This document shows positions 33,486-41,292 of a stretch of 49,166 nt of DNA, piece by piece (the stretch's first letter is position 1; each line of letters begins with the position of its first letter). The stretch covers positions 1-49,166 of IMG/VR virus record IMGVR_UViG_3300012350_000002; one strand, written 5' to 3'. Source of the DNA: a virus. The notes below the pieces were generated by a model. The model searched no databases, was not told the origin of the DNA, and was given only the letters and a program-made list of their open reading frames with translations. The position numbers and the translations under genes are program-made.

Positions 33486-34456
33486 GTCGTTCCCTCCGTT
33501 GTTGTCGTTTGAATCATCCCTGTCAGCTTGTCTGCAATCCTCGCGAGCTCGGCCGCGTCGTCGCCCGCTTTCTCGACCGAGGCTTTGACCTTCGCGGCGA
33601 GGTCGGCGGCGAGTGTCGGCGCGTCGGCGAGCGCTTGGGCGATGCGCTTGCGAATGTGCGCGGGCTCGCCCGGGCGATGCGAGGCGACGTGCTCGGCGAA
33701 GATCTCCCAATCGAGCGGCATTGTCTCGGGCAAGTCGTAGCGATTCTTCGCGTCCCACGCGGCGCGCCTTTGCGTGTGCACCACACGCGCCCCCGAGTCG
33801 AGACCCTTGATTCGGTCTTGCTTCGTCTTGTGCGTAAAAGTTTCGTAGTTGCCAAAAAGAACGGCGTCGACCCACTCCTTCAGAAGTCCGCCGCTCTTGG
33901 CGTGGAGCTTTAACTCGTACCTGTCGAAGTCGTCGCCCTCGGGGTTTTTGAAAGGCTTGATCCACGCGTGCGCGAGCATGATGACGTGCATCGACTTCGC
34001 GACTCGTAGCTTCTCAAGCCTCGCGAGGAGCAGCCGCCACTCGTCGAGCGCGGCGGAAAAGCCTTTCCCGTACGAAAGATCCTCAAGACTCGCGACGCCC
34101 GCGCGGGCACTGACGGCTTGCCAGCAGAGCGGCTCGAGCCAATCGACCGTATCGAAGACCACGGTCTTGAACTCGTGCGCATCGTTCGTCAGGACGTGCA
34201 GGGCTTCGAATACGTCGGACCATGCGGTCGGCTCGGGGAACCGAGTCACGTCGACGTTGCTCGTGCCGTCTTCTGTGCCGATGTAGATCGGCGACGGCGC
34301 CTTCGACGCCCAAGTCGTCTTGCCAAGGCCCTCGGTGGCGAACAAGAGAACGCGGATAGGCTTGTGCAGAATGCCTCGGTTGACGTTCGTGAGAAGCATC
34401 TTTGACGGAGGCTTCGGCGGAGCTGGTTTCTGGGCCGGCTGGCTAACGTTGTTCAT
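33482..34456 (-). CDS. Sak4-like RecA-fold ATPase
   Basis: 324 residues. Walker A is TEGLGKTT (about 41-48) after the strand RVLLFA; Walker B is KTVVFDTVDWL with Asp about 102; HVIMLAHAWIK follows. This matches AAA_24/Sak4 single-strand annealing recombinases. The start and stop overlap neighbours, the SSB-like gene downstream and the nuclease upstream, so the three probably work together in phage recombination. Confidence 0.87.
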   Translation of the reverse strand: MNNVSQPAQKPAPPKPPSKMLLTNVNRGILHKPIRVLLFATEGLGKTTWASKAPSPIYIGTEDGTSNVDVTRFPEPTAWSDVFEALHVLTNDAHEFKTVVFDTVDWLEPLCWQAVSARAGVASLEDLSYGKGFSAALDEWRLLLARLEKLRVAKSMHVIMLAHAWIKPFKNPEGDDFDRYELKLHAKSGGLLKEWVDAVLFGNYETFTHKTKQDRIKGLDSGARVVHTQRRAAWDAKNRYDLPETMPLDWEIFAEHVASHRPGEPAHIRKRIAQALADAPTLAADLAAKVKASVEKAGDDAAELARIADKLTGMIQTTTTEGTT

Positions 34457-35466
34457 GGCGTGCACTCCTCTTTCGTGCGTTTGACTTGCAGAAGTTCTTG
34501 GTGGGGATCTTCCATCTTGCGAAAGCGCGCGGGGTCGCTGAGCGTCGTCAATCCCGTGCATACGTCGAAGAAACTGCAAGTCGTGCCCCACTTCGAGCAC
34601 GCGTCGGGATTGCGGATGTGGTGGCCCGTGCTCTTCGCTTCGCGAATCAAGCGCGCGGTCTGCCAAACGTCGAAGGCGGCATCCTTCTCCTGCTCTTCGA
34701 GGCGCGGAATCTCGCCGCGCTGGTAGTAGCGGTCGGGGTTTTCCGCGATGTGATCGCGAAGGCGCACGCGATACTCCTCGATGTCCTCGTCTTGGTCGCG
34801 CTGCGCGGCGTAGAGCCGGCCGTCTTTCGTGTACTTTCTCGACTCGATGGGGGTGGCTAACCGCGGCTCGAGCCTCGGCTTGGCGACGACATCGTAGAGG
34901 CACCCCTCGACGTCGTAGCCGAGCGAGCGGGCGCCGACGAAGTACGTCGAGATCTGCGGGTCGAGTGTGAGCCTCCGCCAGTACTCCGAGCCCGCGCCGA
35001 GATTCTCGGCGGATGTCTTTCGCTCGGTGAGAAGCACGCGCCCGTCGGGAGCCTTCACGATGCCGTCGATCTTGCCGGCGAGCTCGAAGGTGCGTGACTG
35101 TGCCCCCGTCTCGGGATTGACGAGCGCGGTCAGGAACTCGACCTCCACTTCGAGCGGCGTATAGCCGGCGTCCCACCAGCGAAAGTGGTAGCCGCGCATG
35201 AGCTCCTCGGCGCGCACGCGATCGAGCGGGTCGGCCGCGGCGAACGTGATGGTGTCGAGCGCCTGGTCGAGCCACGCGTTGTCGTTGGGTCCCTCCCGCA
35301 ACGCCTTCCACCACGCCTCGGTGCCGGCGTGCCACAAGGTCCCGAAGCGGAGGAACTCCGGCTCGCTCGCGGGGGCGATCGATTGGTTATAGCGAATGTC
35401 GTGAAGCCTCGGGCACGAGCGGAAGGCTCGCGCGCGGGAGTTGGTGAGGAGCTCTTTCTCTTTCAT
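34453..35466 (-). CDS. Cas4/RecB-like PD-(D/E)XK nuclease with probable Fe-S cluster
   Basis: 337 residues from ATG 35466. Nuclease motifs are His46 (LWHAGTEAW), Asp134 in AGKIDGIV, Glu148-x-Lys150 in LLTERKTSA and the Gln171/Tyr175 motif in DPQISTYFV. Cys18 (SCPRLHDIRY) and Cys290, Cys297 and Cys303 (CSKWGTTCSFFDVC) have the spacing of the [4Fe-4S] site in Cas4 and AddB proteins. In phages such genes usually provide the exonuclease of recombination. Given the array in this window, a Cas4-like role deserves a test, but the neighbouring Sak4 and SSB-like genes favour recombination. Confidence 0.87.
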   Translation of the reverse strand: MKEKELLTNSRARAFRSCPRLHDIRYNQSIAPASEPEFLRFGTLWHAGTEAWWKALREGPNDNAWLDQALDTITFAAADPLDRVRAEELMRGYHFRWWDAGYTPLEVEVEFLTALVNPETGAQSRTFELAGKIDGIVKAPDGRVLLTERKTSAENLGAGSEYWRRLTLDPQISTYFVGARSLGYDVEGCLYDVVAKPRLEPRLATPIESRKYTKDGRLYAAQRDQDEDIEEYRVRLRDHIAENPDRYYQRGEIPRLEEQEKDAAFDVWQTARLIREAKSTGHHIRNPDACSKWGTTCSFFDVCTGLTTLSDPARFRKMEDPHQELLQVKRTKEECTP

Positions 35467-35747
35467 GGCGTCGACGAACTGGGCACGTCGCCGATCTCGG
35501 CGACTTGGGGCGGCACGCTCTCGCCCTTGAGCTCGAGCACGGTACGCAGGTAATCGAGAAGGCGAAGGGGCTCGCGCGTCTTGAAAAAGTGCGCGTGAAT
35601 CGGCGGATCGCGCGGCACGTGGACCGACCAAAGCACATCGACGCGGCCCGGATGATCCTCGACGGCTTGCACACTAATGACAAAGGTCGACAGTCCCGCC
35701 GAGTGCACGAGCGCGCGGACGGCAATATGGATCTCGCGATAGTCCAT
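35463..35747 (-). CDS. Hypothetical small protein
   Basis: 94 residues with alternating beta and helix (EIHIAVRALVHSAG, RVDVLWSVHVP, RLLDYLRTVLELKG). It overlaps the nuclease gene start by four bases. No family recognised. Confidence 0.65.
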   Translation of the reverse strand: MDYREIHIAVRALVHSAGLSTFVISVQAVEDHPGRVDVLWSVHVPRDPPIHAHFFKTREPLRLLDYLRTVLELKGESVPPQVAEIGDVPSSSTP

Positions 35748-35754
35748 TGACGAC

Positions 35755-36036
35755 TCACCCCTTTCGCTTGCGCGGGCGCTTCAATTGCCGGCGGCAAGAG
35801 AGCGCGCGCTCTTTGTAAAAACTCGCATCGAGCGGCAGATGCGCACTCGAGAGCGCCGCCGCGATCTTGTCGTAGAGAAGAGCCGCGTCGGCGAAGCGTT
35901 CGGCCTTTACGAGCTCGACAATCGATGCGAACTCAGACGCGTGCGCCGAGAGGATGGCGCTCTTTTCTTGCTCCATCCTCTCCATCGTCTCGAGGATGAC
36001 GTTGTCGAGCTTGCCCCTTTCGCCCTTGCCCCCCAT
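35755..36036 (-). CDS. Small helical protein, first gene of the leftward early operon
   Basis: 93 residues, helical, with a basic end (RRQLKRPRKRKG). Its ATG lies about six bases from the class-2 operator at 36042-36063, so it is the first gene of the unit that runs down toward int. No family recognised. Confidence 0.65.
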   Translation of the reverse strand: MGGKGERGKLDNVILETMERMEQEKSAILSAHASEFASIVELVKAERFADAALLYDKIAAALSSAHLPLDASFYKERALSCRRQLKRPRKRKG

Positions 36037-36041
36037 GTGTT

Positions 36042-36063
36042 GGTAGCGGTTGTAACCGCTACC
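36042..36063. promoter_or_regulatory. Putative class-2 operator, perfect palindrome
   Basis: Halves GGTAGCGGTT and AACCGCTACC flank GT: a perfect 10-bp inverted repeat. Twenty of 22 bases agree with the site at 37150-37171 before the Cro-like gene. It sits directly upstream of the leftward early operon, so repressor binding here should shut off recombination and excision genes. Confidence 0.75.
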
Positions 36064-36098
36064 TGTGCGCGTTGGCTAGTCTTTTTTTTGCGCACATG

Positions 36099-36132
36099 AA
36101 AAAGCCCCTCTACCAGGTCAGGGCAGAGGGGC
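36099..36132 (-). terminator. Rho-independent terminator (minus strand)
   Basis: On the minus strand GCCCCTCT and AGAGGGGC (36125-36132 with 36104-36111) form an eight-base stem followed by TTTTT. It ends transcription of the gene at 36156-36377 before the next minus-strand operon starts. A second hairpin (TGTGCGC/GCGCACA, 36064-36096) with eight Ts lies beside it. Confidence 0.85.
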
Positions 36133-36155
36133 AGTTCGTCCGGAAGGGTTTTGGT

Positions 36156-36377
36156 TTACGCGGTGTCGAGCCAACCCGGCGGCTCGACAAGATCGCGCAA
36201 TTCGGCGAGCGCCTCATCGTAGCGATTCAGCGTCGCCTTGGTGTAGGCGAGGCCGCGCGCTTCCAAGCTTTCGATCTTCGCCTTGGCGGCGGCATCTACT
36301 TCTCGAAGCTTGTGTTTGTAAACCGCCCTCAGCTCATCATCACCGACCGATGCATCGTCATCATCACGTGATCGCAT
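36156..36377 (-). CDS. Small acidic helical protein
   Basis: 73 residues from ATG 36377, which is preceded by GAGGGGGGGG. It starts with an acidic run (RSRDDDDASVGDDE), then a helix (LREVDAAAKAKIESLEARG). It is followed by a strong terminator, so it forms its own unit or the end of the repressor transcript. Confidence 0.6.
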   Translation of the reverse strand: MRSRDDDDASVGDDELRAVYKHKLREVDAAAKAKIESLEARGLAYTKATLNRYDEALAELRDLVEPPGWLDTA

Positions 36378-36555
36378 GCCCCCCCCCTCGTTTCGACCCG
36401 TCGACCCGTACGGCGGGGAGTACGTTCTTTCCGTCAAACGGATGACACAATCAAGTCAAAAATATCGGGACGAGTCTTTAGTTTGTGTCCGGATTGGCAT
36501 CGACAATCGAGACGGAAATGCTTCGGGGGCGCTGTCCCTGTGGAGAACCATTAGC

Positions 36556-37059
36556 TTAGCGTTTAAAGCGCTTTTCGAGCGCTGCGGTGATCGCGGGCGG
36601 CAGATCCAAGATGGCTTCGACTGCGCGCGCGACGTACGCGCCTCGTCGATCCTCGCGAGGCTCATCGCCTTGCGGCTTCTCCTCGGCCGCTGAGATCGCC
36701 CACGCGATTTGAGGGCGAGTCTTTGCGAACTTGCGCGCCTCCTCGCTCCACCAAGCGAAGTCGCGATTGAGCGGGATGGCTCCGGCCGGCCGGTAGCCCG
36801 CCGGTCTCCACCCGGGATTTTTCACATGCCACTCGGCTGCCCGGCGACGGAGCTCGCCGACATCGCCCTTTGCGACAAGGTTCGCGACGCGTGTTTCGAA
36901 GGCGCGTCCACCGCCACGCAAATGGCGGCGGAAGATCGCAAGCGCGGGGTGGCTGATCTTCCACTCCACGCTGATCTCTCGGTAACTTTTGCCTGCGTCA
37001 TGCTCCCTTTGGAGGAGCCACGCCATGTAGAGGAGCGTTGCGTCGATCGTCTCGGTCAT
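36556..37059 (-). CDS. Putative phage repressor (HTH), divergent from a Cro-like gene
   Basis: 167 residues. The N-terminal part has a helix-turn-helix-like segment, SYREISVEWKISHPALAIFR, with a recognition helix similar to that of the divergent 37175 gene (RHPALWMWIH). The C-terminal part is basic then acidic and does not look like a LexA-type protease, so induction may not use self-cleavage. A promoter is suggested by TTAACG-N18-TATTGT on the minus strand, with the class-1 operator over its -35. The CI-like role is inferred from this layout. Confidence 0.65.
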   Translation of the reverse strand: MTETIDATLLYMAWLLQREHDAGKSYREISVEWKISHPALAIFRRHLRGGGRAFETRVANLVAKGDVGELRRRAAEWHVKNPGWRPAGYRPAGAIPLNRDFAWWSEEARKFAKTRPQIAWAISAAEEKPQGDEPREDRRGAYVARAVEAILDLPPAITAALEKRFKR

Positions 37060-37085
37060 CGGGGTGAGTGGGACAATACCACACG

Positions 37086-37104
37086 CTGGTAACGATCGTT
37101 AACA
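37086..37104. promoter_or_regulatory. Putative class-1 operator at the repressor promoter
   Basis: CTGGTAACGATCGTTAACA, with halves GGTAACGA and TCGTTAAC matching in seven of eight positions. It overlaps the -35 region of the predicted minus-strand promoter (TATTGT at 37073-37078). A 17/19 match occurs at 27216-27234. Confidence 0.7.
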
Positions 37105-37149
37105 AGCTTCGAAAAAGGGGCTTCGTGAAGAAAGCTCTTGCCTGTCGTC

Positions 37150-37171
37150 GGTATCGGTTGTAACCGCTAAC
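37150..37171. promoter_or_regulatory. Putative class-2 operator at the Cro-like gene
   Basis: Halves GGTATCGGTT and AACCGCTAAC flank GT. It covers a possible -10 (TAACCG at 37161-37166, 17 bases after TTGCCT at 37138-37143) and ends three bases before the ATG at 37175. The transcript would then be almost leaderless. Confidence 0.7.
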
Positions 37172-37174
37172 AGC

Positions 37175-37471
37175 ATGGGGAAGCGGGGCGAGATTGTAAC
37201 GAAGCGCGAGACGCGCAAGGGGCCGGCGCTCCTCTTGGCTTTTCTCGTGCGGCACGACATCACGCTGCGCGAGGCGGCGGTCGCGCTCCACGTTCGGCAC
37301 CCGGCGCTCTGGATGTGGATCCATCGCCGCTCGGCGCCGAAGCCGCATCTACGCAAGCGAATTGCCGATTGGACATCGAACGAGGTGCCCGAGTCGTCCT
37401 GGCTCTCGGCGTCGGAGATTGTTGAGATAGAGCCGTACGTTGCCGCGAAGCGCAACGGGACGGACGAATGA
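37175..37471 (+). CDS. Cro-like HTH regulator
   Basis: 98 residues. FLVRHDITLREAAVALHVRHPALWMWIHRR is shortened here to its key part, REAAVALHVRHPALWMWIHR: a helix-turn-helix akin to that of the divergent repressor gene. There is no Shine-Dalgarno sequence; the operator and possible -10 lie directly before the ATG, so a leaderless mRNA is likely. First gene of the rightward early operon that leads to replication. A Cro-type role is inferred from arrangement. Confidence 0.7.
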   Translation: MGKRGEIVTKRETRKGPALLLAFLVRHDITLREAAVALHVRHPALWMWIHRRSAPKPHLRKRIADWTSNEVPESSWLSASEIVEIEPYVAAKRNGTDE

Positions 37472-37647
37472 GGCGGCCCGCGGCGCTGTCTCTCGCCGAC
37501 GACATCCTCGCCCTACTCGAAGAGCCACAGGGCGTTGTCATCAAGTGCGCATGTGGCTCTGCGCGCTACTGCCCGACGACGCGACGCGGGCTCGAGTGTT
37601 ACCAGCAATTCCAAGCCGAGCACGCGCACTGCGCTCGCACGGCGTAA
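37468..37647 (+). CDS. Small cysteine-rich protein
   Basis: 59 residues. It starts in an ATGA overlap with the Cro-like gene. The second half holds CACGSARYCPTTRRGLEC and a last Cys, suggesting a metal-binding fold. It is too short for most automatic filters, but overlap and codon use support it. Confidence 0.55.
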   Translation: MRRPAALSLADDILALLEEPQGVVIKCACGSARYCPTTRRGLECYQQFQAEHAHCARTA

Positions 37648-37663
37648 GGGGGGGGCGGGGCGC

Positions 37664-37789
37664 ATGCTACTCGTCGTCGGGATCTCGTTTGTGCTGCTCG
37701 TCCTCCTGGTGGAGCGCGAGTGCGGCAAGCAGACGGAGGCGCGGAGAGCAGCGCGGCGGTACTTGCGCGACCGGGAGGGGCGGCGGTGA
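37664..37789 (+). CDS. 41-residue single-pass membrane protein
   Basis: One hydrophobic helix (LLVVGISFVLLVLLV) is followed by a basic tail (RRAARRYLRDREGRR). GGGGCGGGGCGC precedes the ATG. The stop overlaps the next start (GTGA). Role unknown. Confidence 0.55.
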   Translation: MLLVVGISFVLLVLLVERECGKQTEARRAARRYLRDREGRR

Positions 37790-38361
37790 TCTCCGACGTC
37801 GTTGTGCTCTACGTGGACGCGCGCGGGCCCTATCCGAAGCTCGTCGAGCACTGGTTCGACGAGACGCGCGACGCACGAACGTACGCGGGACCGTGGCCGG
37901 TCGTGGCGCATCCGCCGTGTGGACCATGGGGATGCTTGAAGCATCTTTGGAAGGGCGGCGGAGCGGAGCTCGCGCCCTTGGCTGTCGAGCAAGTGCGACG
38001 GTGGGGCGGCGTTCTCGAGCACCCCGCGCATTCCAAGCTCTGGCGGCACTCGGGGCTACCCGGTCCGGGTGAATTGCCGGACGCGTGGGGCGGAGTGACC
38101 ATTGCGGTCAACCAAGTCGACTATGGGCATTGCGCGCGCAAGCCGACGTGGCTCTACATCGTCGGCTCACGCAACGTTGGTCCCATTCCGCCGAGGGGAA
38201 CGCCCACGCATTGGGTAGGCGGGAGCCGCGGGCACGGCAGGAGTCGACAGGGGGCACACATCCCCGCGGGGATAAAAGCGTGTAGTGCAGAGCAGCGGCG
38301 CCGCACGCCCAAAGCTTTCGCCGAGTATCTCTTGTCGCTGGCCGGAGCTTGCAGCCGATGA
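37786..38361 (+). CDS. Conserved phage protein with AHPPC motif
   Basis: 191 residues from GTG 37786. DVVVLYVDARGPYP, WFDETRDARTYAGPWPVVAHPPC, GGVLEHPAHSKLW and DAWGGVTIAVNQVDYGH belong to a phage family common in siphophages. AHPPC resembles the PC loop of cytosine methyltransferases, but the rest of such an enzyme is missing, so catalytic function is open. Confidence 0.8.
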   Translation: MISDVVVLYVDARGPYPKLVEHWFDETRDARTYAGPWPVVAHPPCGPWGCLKHLWKGGGAELAPLAVEQVRRWGGVLEHPAHSKLWRHSGLPGPGELPDAWGGVTIAVNQVDYGHCARKPTWLYIVGSRNVGPIPPRGTPTHWVGGSRGHGRSRQGAHIPAGIKACSAEQRRRTPKAFAEYLLSLAGACSR

Positions 38362-38705
38362 CGCCCTTCCGTCGCTGCGCCGCGTGCGGCAGGCTGCTGC
38401 CTCGGGCGAGCTTTCCTAGGTACGAGACGCGGCGACGGGGCTTACCTGCGCACTACAAACCCACGGTCGCCTTTGGGCCGCGATGTTTCGACTGCGGCGC
38501 GAGGCCACCGCGCACACGCGACAAGCTCGACGAGAAATTCGCGAGCCTCATCCCGCTCGACGGCGTGCCGTGTGACCTCGCGACCATTGCCGATATCGTC
38601 GGATGCTCGCGCCAGCTCATCATCAATATCGAGATGCAAGCGCTTCGCAAGCTCCGCTTTCGGCACCCCCACTTGGCCGCTTGGCTCGAAGGGGACGCGC
38701 GGTGA
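38358..38705 (+). CDS. Zinc-finger plus sigma-70 region-4-like HTH protein
   Basis: 115 residues. An N-terminal zinc site is suggested by CAACGRLLP and CFDCGARP. The C-terminal part, DLATIADIVGCSRQLIINIE with QALRKLRF after it, closely follows the sigma-70 region 4 helix-turn-helix (IAE-hG-SR--I-QIE--AL-KLR). It may direct or modify host RNA polymerase. Overlaps at both ends. Confidence 0.7.
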   Translation: MTPFRRCAACGRLLPRASFPRYETRRRGLPAHYKPTVAFGPRCFDCGARPPRTRDKLDEKFASLIPLDGVPCDLATIADIVGCSRQLIINIEMQALRKLRFRHPHLAAWLEGDAR

Positions 38706-38923
38706 AGAAGCCCCCGCCCGTTCTCCGGTGCCCCAAGTGCCTAGCGTTTCTCGCCGACATTACTGTGCCCAATCCGCCAAAGCACGCGCCCCGACTCGAG
38801 CAGGGGTGCGTCGCGTGCGAGGGGCTGCTCGGGCCGCTCGATGTCGTGGCGCAGTTATTCATCCGGCCTGCGGATCTCGAGTACTGGGAAAAGCTCGGAT
38901 GCTGGAAGGGCGGGACTAAGTGA
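38702..38923 (+). CDS. Small zinc-ribbon protein
   Basis: 73 residues. CPKCLAFLADI and CVACEGLLGPL provide two CxxC pairs 27 residues apart, typical of a zinc ribbon. GTGA overlap at the start, GTGA at the end. Possibly nucleic-acid binding. Confidence 0.65.
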   Translation: MKKPPPVLRCPKCLAFLADITVPNPPKHAPRLEQGCVACEGLLGPLDVVAQLFIRPADLEYWEKLGCWKGGTK

Positions 38924-39255
38924 GCGTCATCTCGCGTCGCGCGGCACGCCGAGAGTTGGAGGCGGCGCGGGCTCTGGCTGGCCAGCGGCAGCATCGATTG
39001 CGATTCGAAAGCATCGGCGACTTGGCACCGATCGACTTGCCCTGCGGCATCGTGATTCAAGTCGAGGTCAAGACGCGCAAGCATCTGCCGAAGCTCCTCA
39101 CGGCCGCGCTCGAGCAGGCGCGGCGCTACGAGCCTTCGGCGGTGCCGGTGGCCGTCATTTCCGAGACGGGTGGGCGCGCGCTTGCGGTCCTTTCTTTGAC
39201 GGCGTTTGCGGCGATCTGCGGGCTCGAGCCGGCGAAGATCGCGGGGGGTGGGTGA
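38920..39255 (+). CDS. PD-(D/E)XK-like nuclease fragment or relative
   Basis: 111 residues. IGDLAPIDLPCGIVIQVEVKTRK with ALEQARRYEPSAVPVAVI looks like a small PD-(D/E)XK-type fold (D..., then E-x-K as VEVKT, then a helix). It is encoded directly before the primase-helicase. Enzyme activity is unproven. Confidence 0.6.
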   Translation: MSVISRRAARRELEAARALAGQRQHRLRFESIGDLAPIDLPCGIVIQVEVKTRKHLPKLLTAALEQARRYEPSAVPVAVISETGGRALAVLSLTAFAAICGLEPAKIAGGG

Positions 39256-41276
39256 TGGTGGGGCCGGCGCCGGAGCGAAACCCGTCGATGTCCATGATGG
39301 CGCTCTCGTACGCCAAGCTCCACTCGTGGATGGTTTTGCCCATTCACCGACCCATCTTCGGCGTCAACGGCTTCGTGCGCTGCTCGTGCGTGGGGTTTCG
39401 CAAGTGCACGAACATTGCGAAGCACCCATGGAGCGAGCACGGCGTCAAGGACGCGAGCCGAAACGAAGAGTGGATCACCGAACGGTGGAAAGACGAGCTT
39501 GCCAACATCGGCGTTGCCTGTGGCCAGGCGAGCGGATTTTGGGCGCTCGACGTCGACCCGTTGAAGGGCGGCGCAGAGTCGCTCGCCGAGCTTGAGGCGA
39601 AGCACGGCAAGCTACCCGATACGGTTGAAGCCATCACGGGCAGCGGCGGCCGTCACATTCTCTTTGCCATGCCGCCGGCGGGTGTGAAGATTCGAAACCG
39701 CGTCGGGTTCGCGCCGGGGCTCGATACGCGAAGCGACGGCGGGTACATCATCGTAGCGCCGTCGCTGCACGAGAGCGGGCGACGGTACGAGTGGGAAGCG
39801 TCGAGTCAGCCCGACGAAACGTCGATCGCATCCGCGCCCGATTGGCTCATCGAGCTCGTGCTTGGTGCGCCAGGGCGCGAGCTTCGCGGCATCGAGGCGT
39901 TTTGCGAAGCGGATTTACCCGAACTCAATTACCGAATCGAGCGGGCCAGAAAATACATCGCCAAGGTGCCGGGCGCGATTGCGGGCAAAGGCGGGCACTT
40001 GCAGACGTGGCTCGTTGCGCTCGTTCTCGCGCGCGGCTTGGCGCTGCCCGAAACCGTCGCGCTCGAGGTGCTTGCGGCCGAATACAACCCGAGGTGTGAG
40101 CCGCGCTGGTCACTCGCGGACCTGGCCCACAAGGTCGCGTCGGCGACCAAGGATGGGCGCCGCCCGCTCGGCTACCTGCTCAATCACCCGATCGGTCATC
40201 CGCTACCGAACGGCGATCCCGACTTCTACGAGCCCGATGTCGAGCGGGTGGCGATCGTCAGCGAGCCGCCGGCCGACAAGCCGCGCATCGTCTGGATTAC
40301 GGGTCCCGACCTCGCTGTAGCACTGCCCCCTACGCCCTGGTGCGTGAAGGATCTGCAGATAGGGCCGGGCCGCCCAACCATGCTGCAGGCGTATGGGGGT
40401 GGAGGAAAAACGCTTATCGCACAGAGTCTCGCGCTGGCGTACGCGTCGGGCGGGCGTGTGTGGGGGCGGTTCGCAACGGGGCGCGGTGGGCACGTCCGTC
40501 ACTTCGACTATGAGCAAGGGCGCCATGCGACGATCCGCCGCTATCAGAGGCTCGCCAAGGGCCTCGAGATCGAACTGCCCCCACTCGGCTCGAAGATTGG
40601 CCTTTGCAACTTCCCGGATCTCTACCTGACCACGGTCGATGCGGAGAGTGTGCTCCTTCACGAACTTGAGCAGGTTGAGCTTGCGATCTTCGACGCGCTA
40701 CGCGGGGCGACACCCGGCATCGACGAGAACGATTCGAAGATCCGCATGTACATCGATCTCTTGATTCGCGTCTCGTCGAAGACTGAGGCGGCTGTCGTCC
40801 TCATCCATCACGCCGGTAAGGCGAAAGATGGACACTCGGACGCGCGCACAAGAGGGCGCGGCTCGTCGGCGATTTTCGACGGGTGCGGCTGCGTCTTCGA
40901 CATTACGGGCGAGAAGGACCCGCGGCTTGTCAAACAAGTGAAGACGCCCGCCGAAGCCGAGGGCGGCAAGATCGAGGAGTTCTATCTGGTCATTGAAGAC
41001 ATACCCGACGGCGATGATCCCTTGGGCGCGGTGCGCGTGCTCGCGAAGTCGAAAGAGGAGATCGTGCCGCGCCGCAGTGGTTCGAAATTCGACAAGCTGA
41101 AAGAGGACATGGTCACCGTCGTGCGCGACAACGCCGGCATCTCGACCCTGAACGCCCTCTGCGCGCGCGTCACCGGAGGCAACAAGACGGTGAAGATGGA
41201 GGCTTGGCATGAACTTGTCCGAGAGGGCCGAATTGTCCAGCCGGGAGGAGAAGGGAGCCCATTTCGTGTCGTCTGA
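39252..41276 (+). CDS. Primase-polymerase / RepA-type helicase fusion
   Basis: 674 residues. Residues about 15-215 form a bifunctional primase-polymerase domain: FWALDVDPLKGG (DxD at 100 and 102), ITGSGGRHILFAM (His135) and DTRSDGGYIIVAPS. From about 375 a RecA-fold helicase follows, with Walker A GGGGKT near 381-386, Walker B LAIFDALRG and VVLIHHAGKAKDGHS. GTG 39252 overlaps the previous stop; ATG 39255 is an alternative with a better site (GGGGGGTGGG). It should prime and unwind at the motif cluster just downstream. Confidence 0.9.
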   Translation: MMVGPAPERNPSMSMMALSYAKLHSWMVLPIHRPIFGVNGFVRCSCVGFRKCTNIAKHPWSEHGVKDASRNEEWITERWKDELANIGVACGQASGFWALDVDPLKGGAESLAELEAKHGKLPDTVEAITGSGGRHILFAMPPAGVKIRNRVGFAPGLDTRSDGGYIIVAPSLHESGRRYEWEASSQPDETSIASAPDWLIELVLGAPGRELRGIEAFCEADLPELNYRIERARKYIAKVPGAIAGKGGHLQTWLVALVLARGLALPETVALEVLAAEYNPRCEPRWSLADLAHKVASATKDGRRPLGYLLNHPIGHPLPNGDPDFYEPDVERVAIVSEPPADKPRIVWITGPDLAVALPPTPWCVKDLQIGPGRPTMLQAYGGGGKTLIAQSLALAYASGGRVWGRFATGRGGHVRHFDYEQGRHATIRRYQRLAKGLEIELPPLGSKIGLCNFPDLYLTTVDAESVLLHELEQVELAIFDALRGATPGIDENDSKIRMYIDLLIRVSSKTEAAVVLIHHAGKAKDGHSDARTRGRGSSAIFDGCGCVFDITGEKDPRLVKQVKTPAEAEGGKIEEFYLVIEDIPDGDDPLGAVRVLAKSKEEIVPRRSGSKFDKLKEDMVTVVRDNAGISTLNALCARVTGGNKTVKMEAWHELVREGRIVQPGGEGSPFRVV

Positions 41277-41292
41277 AATCGCCCAAATAGGC

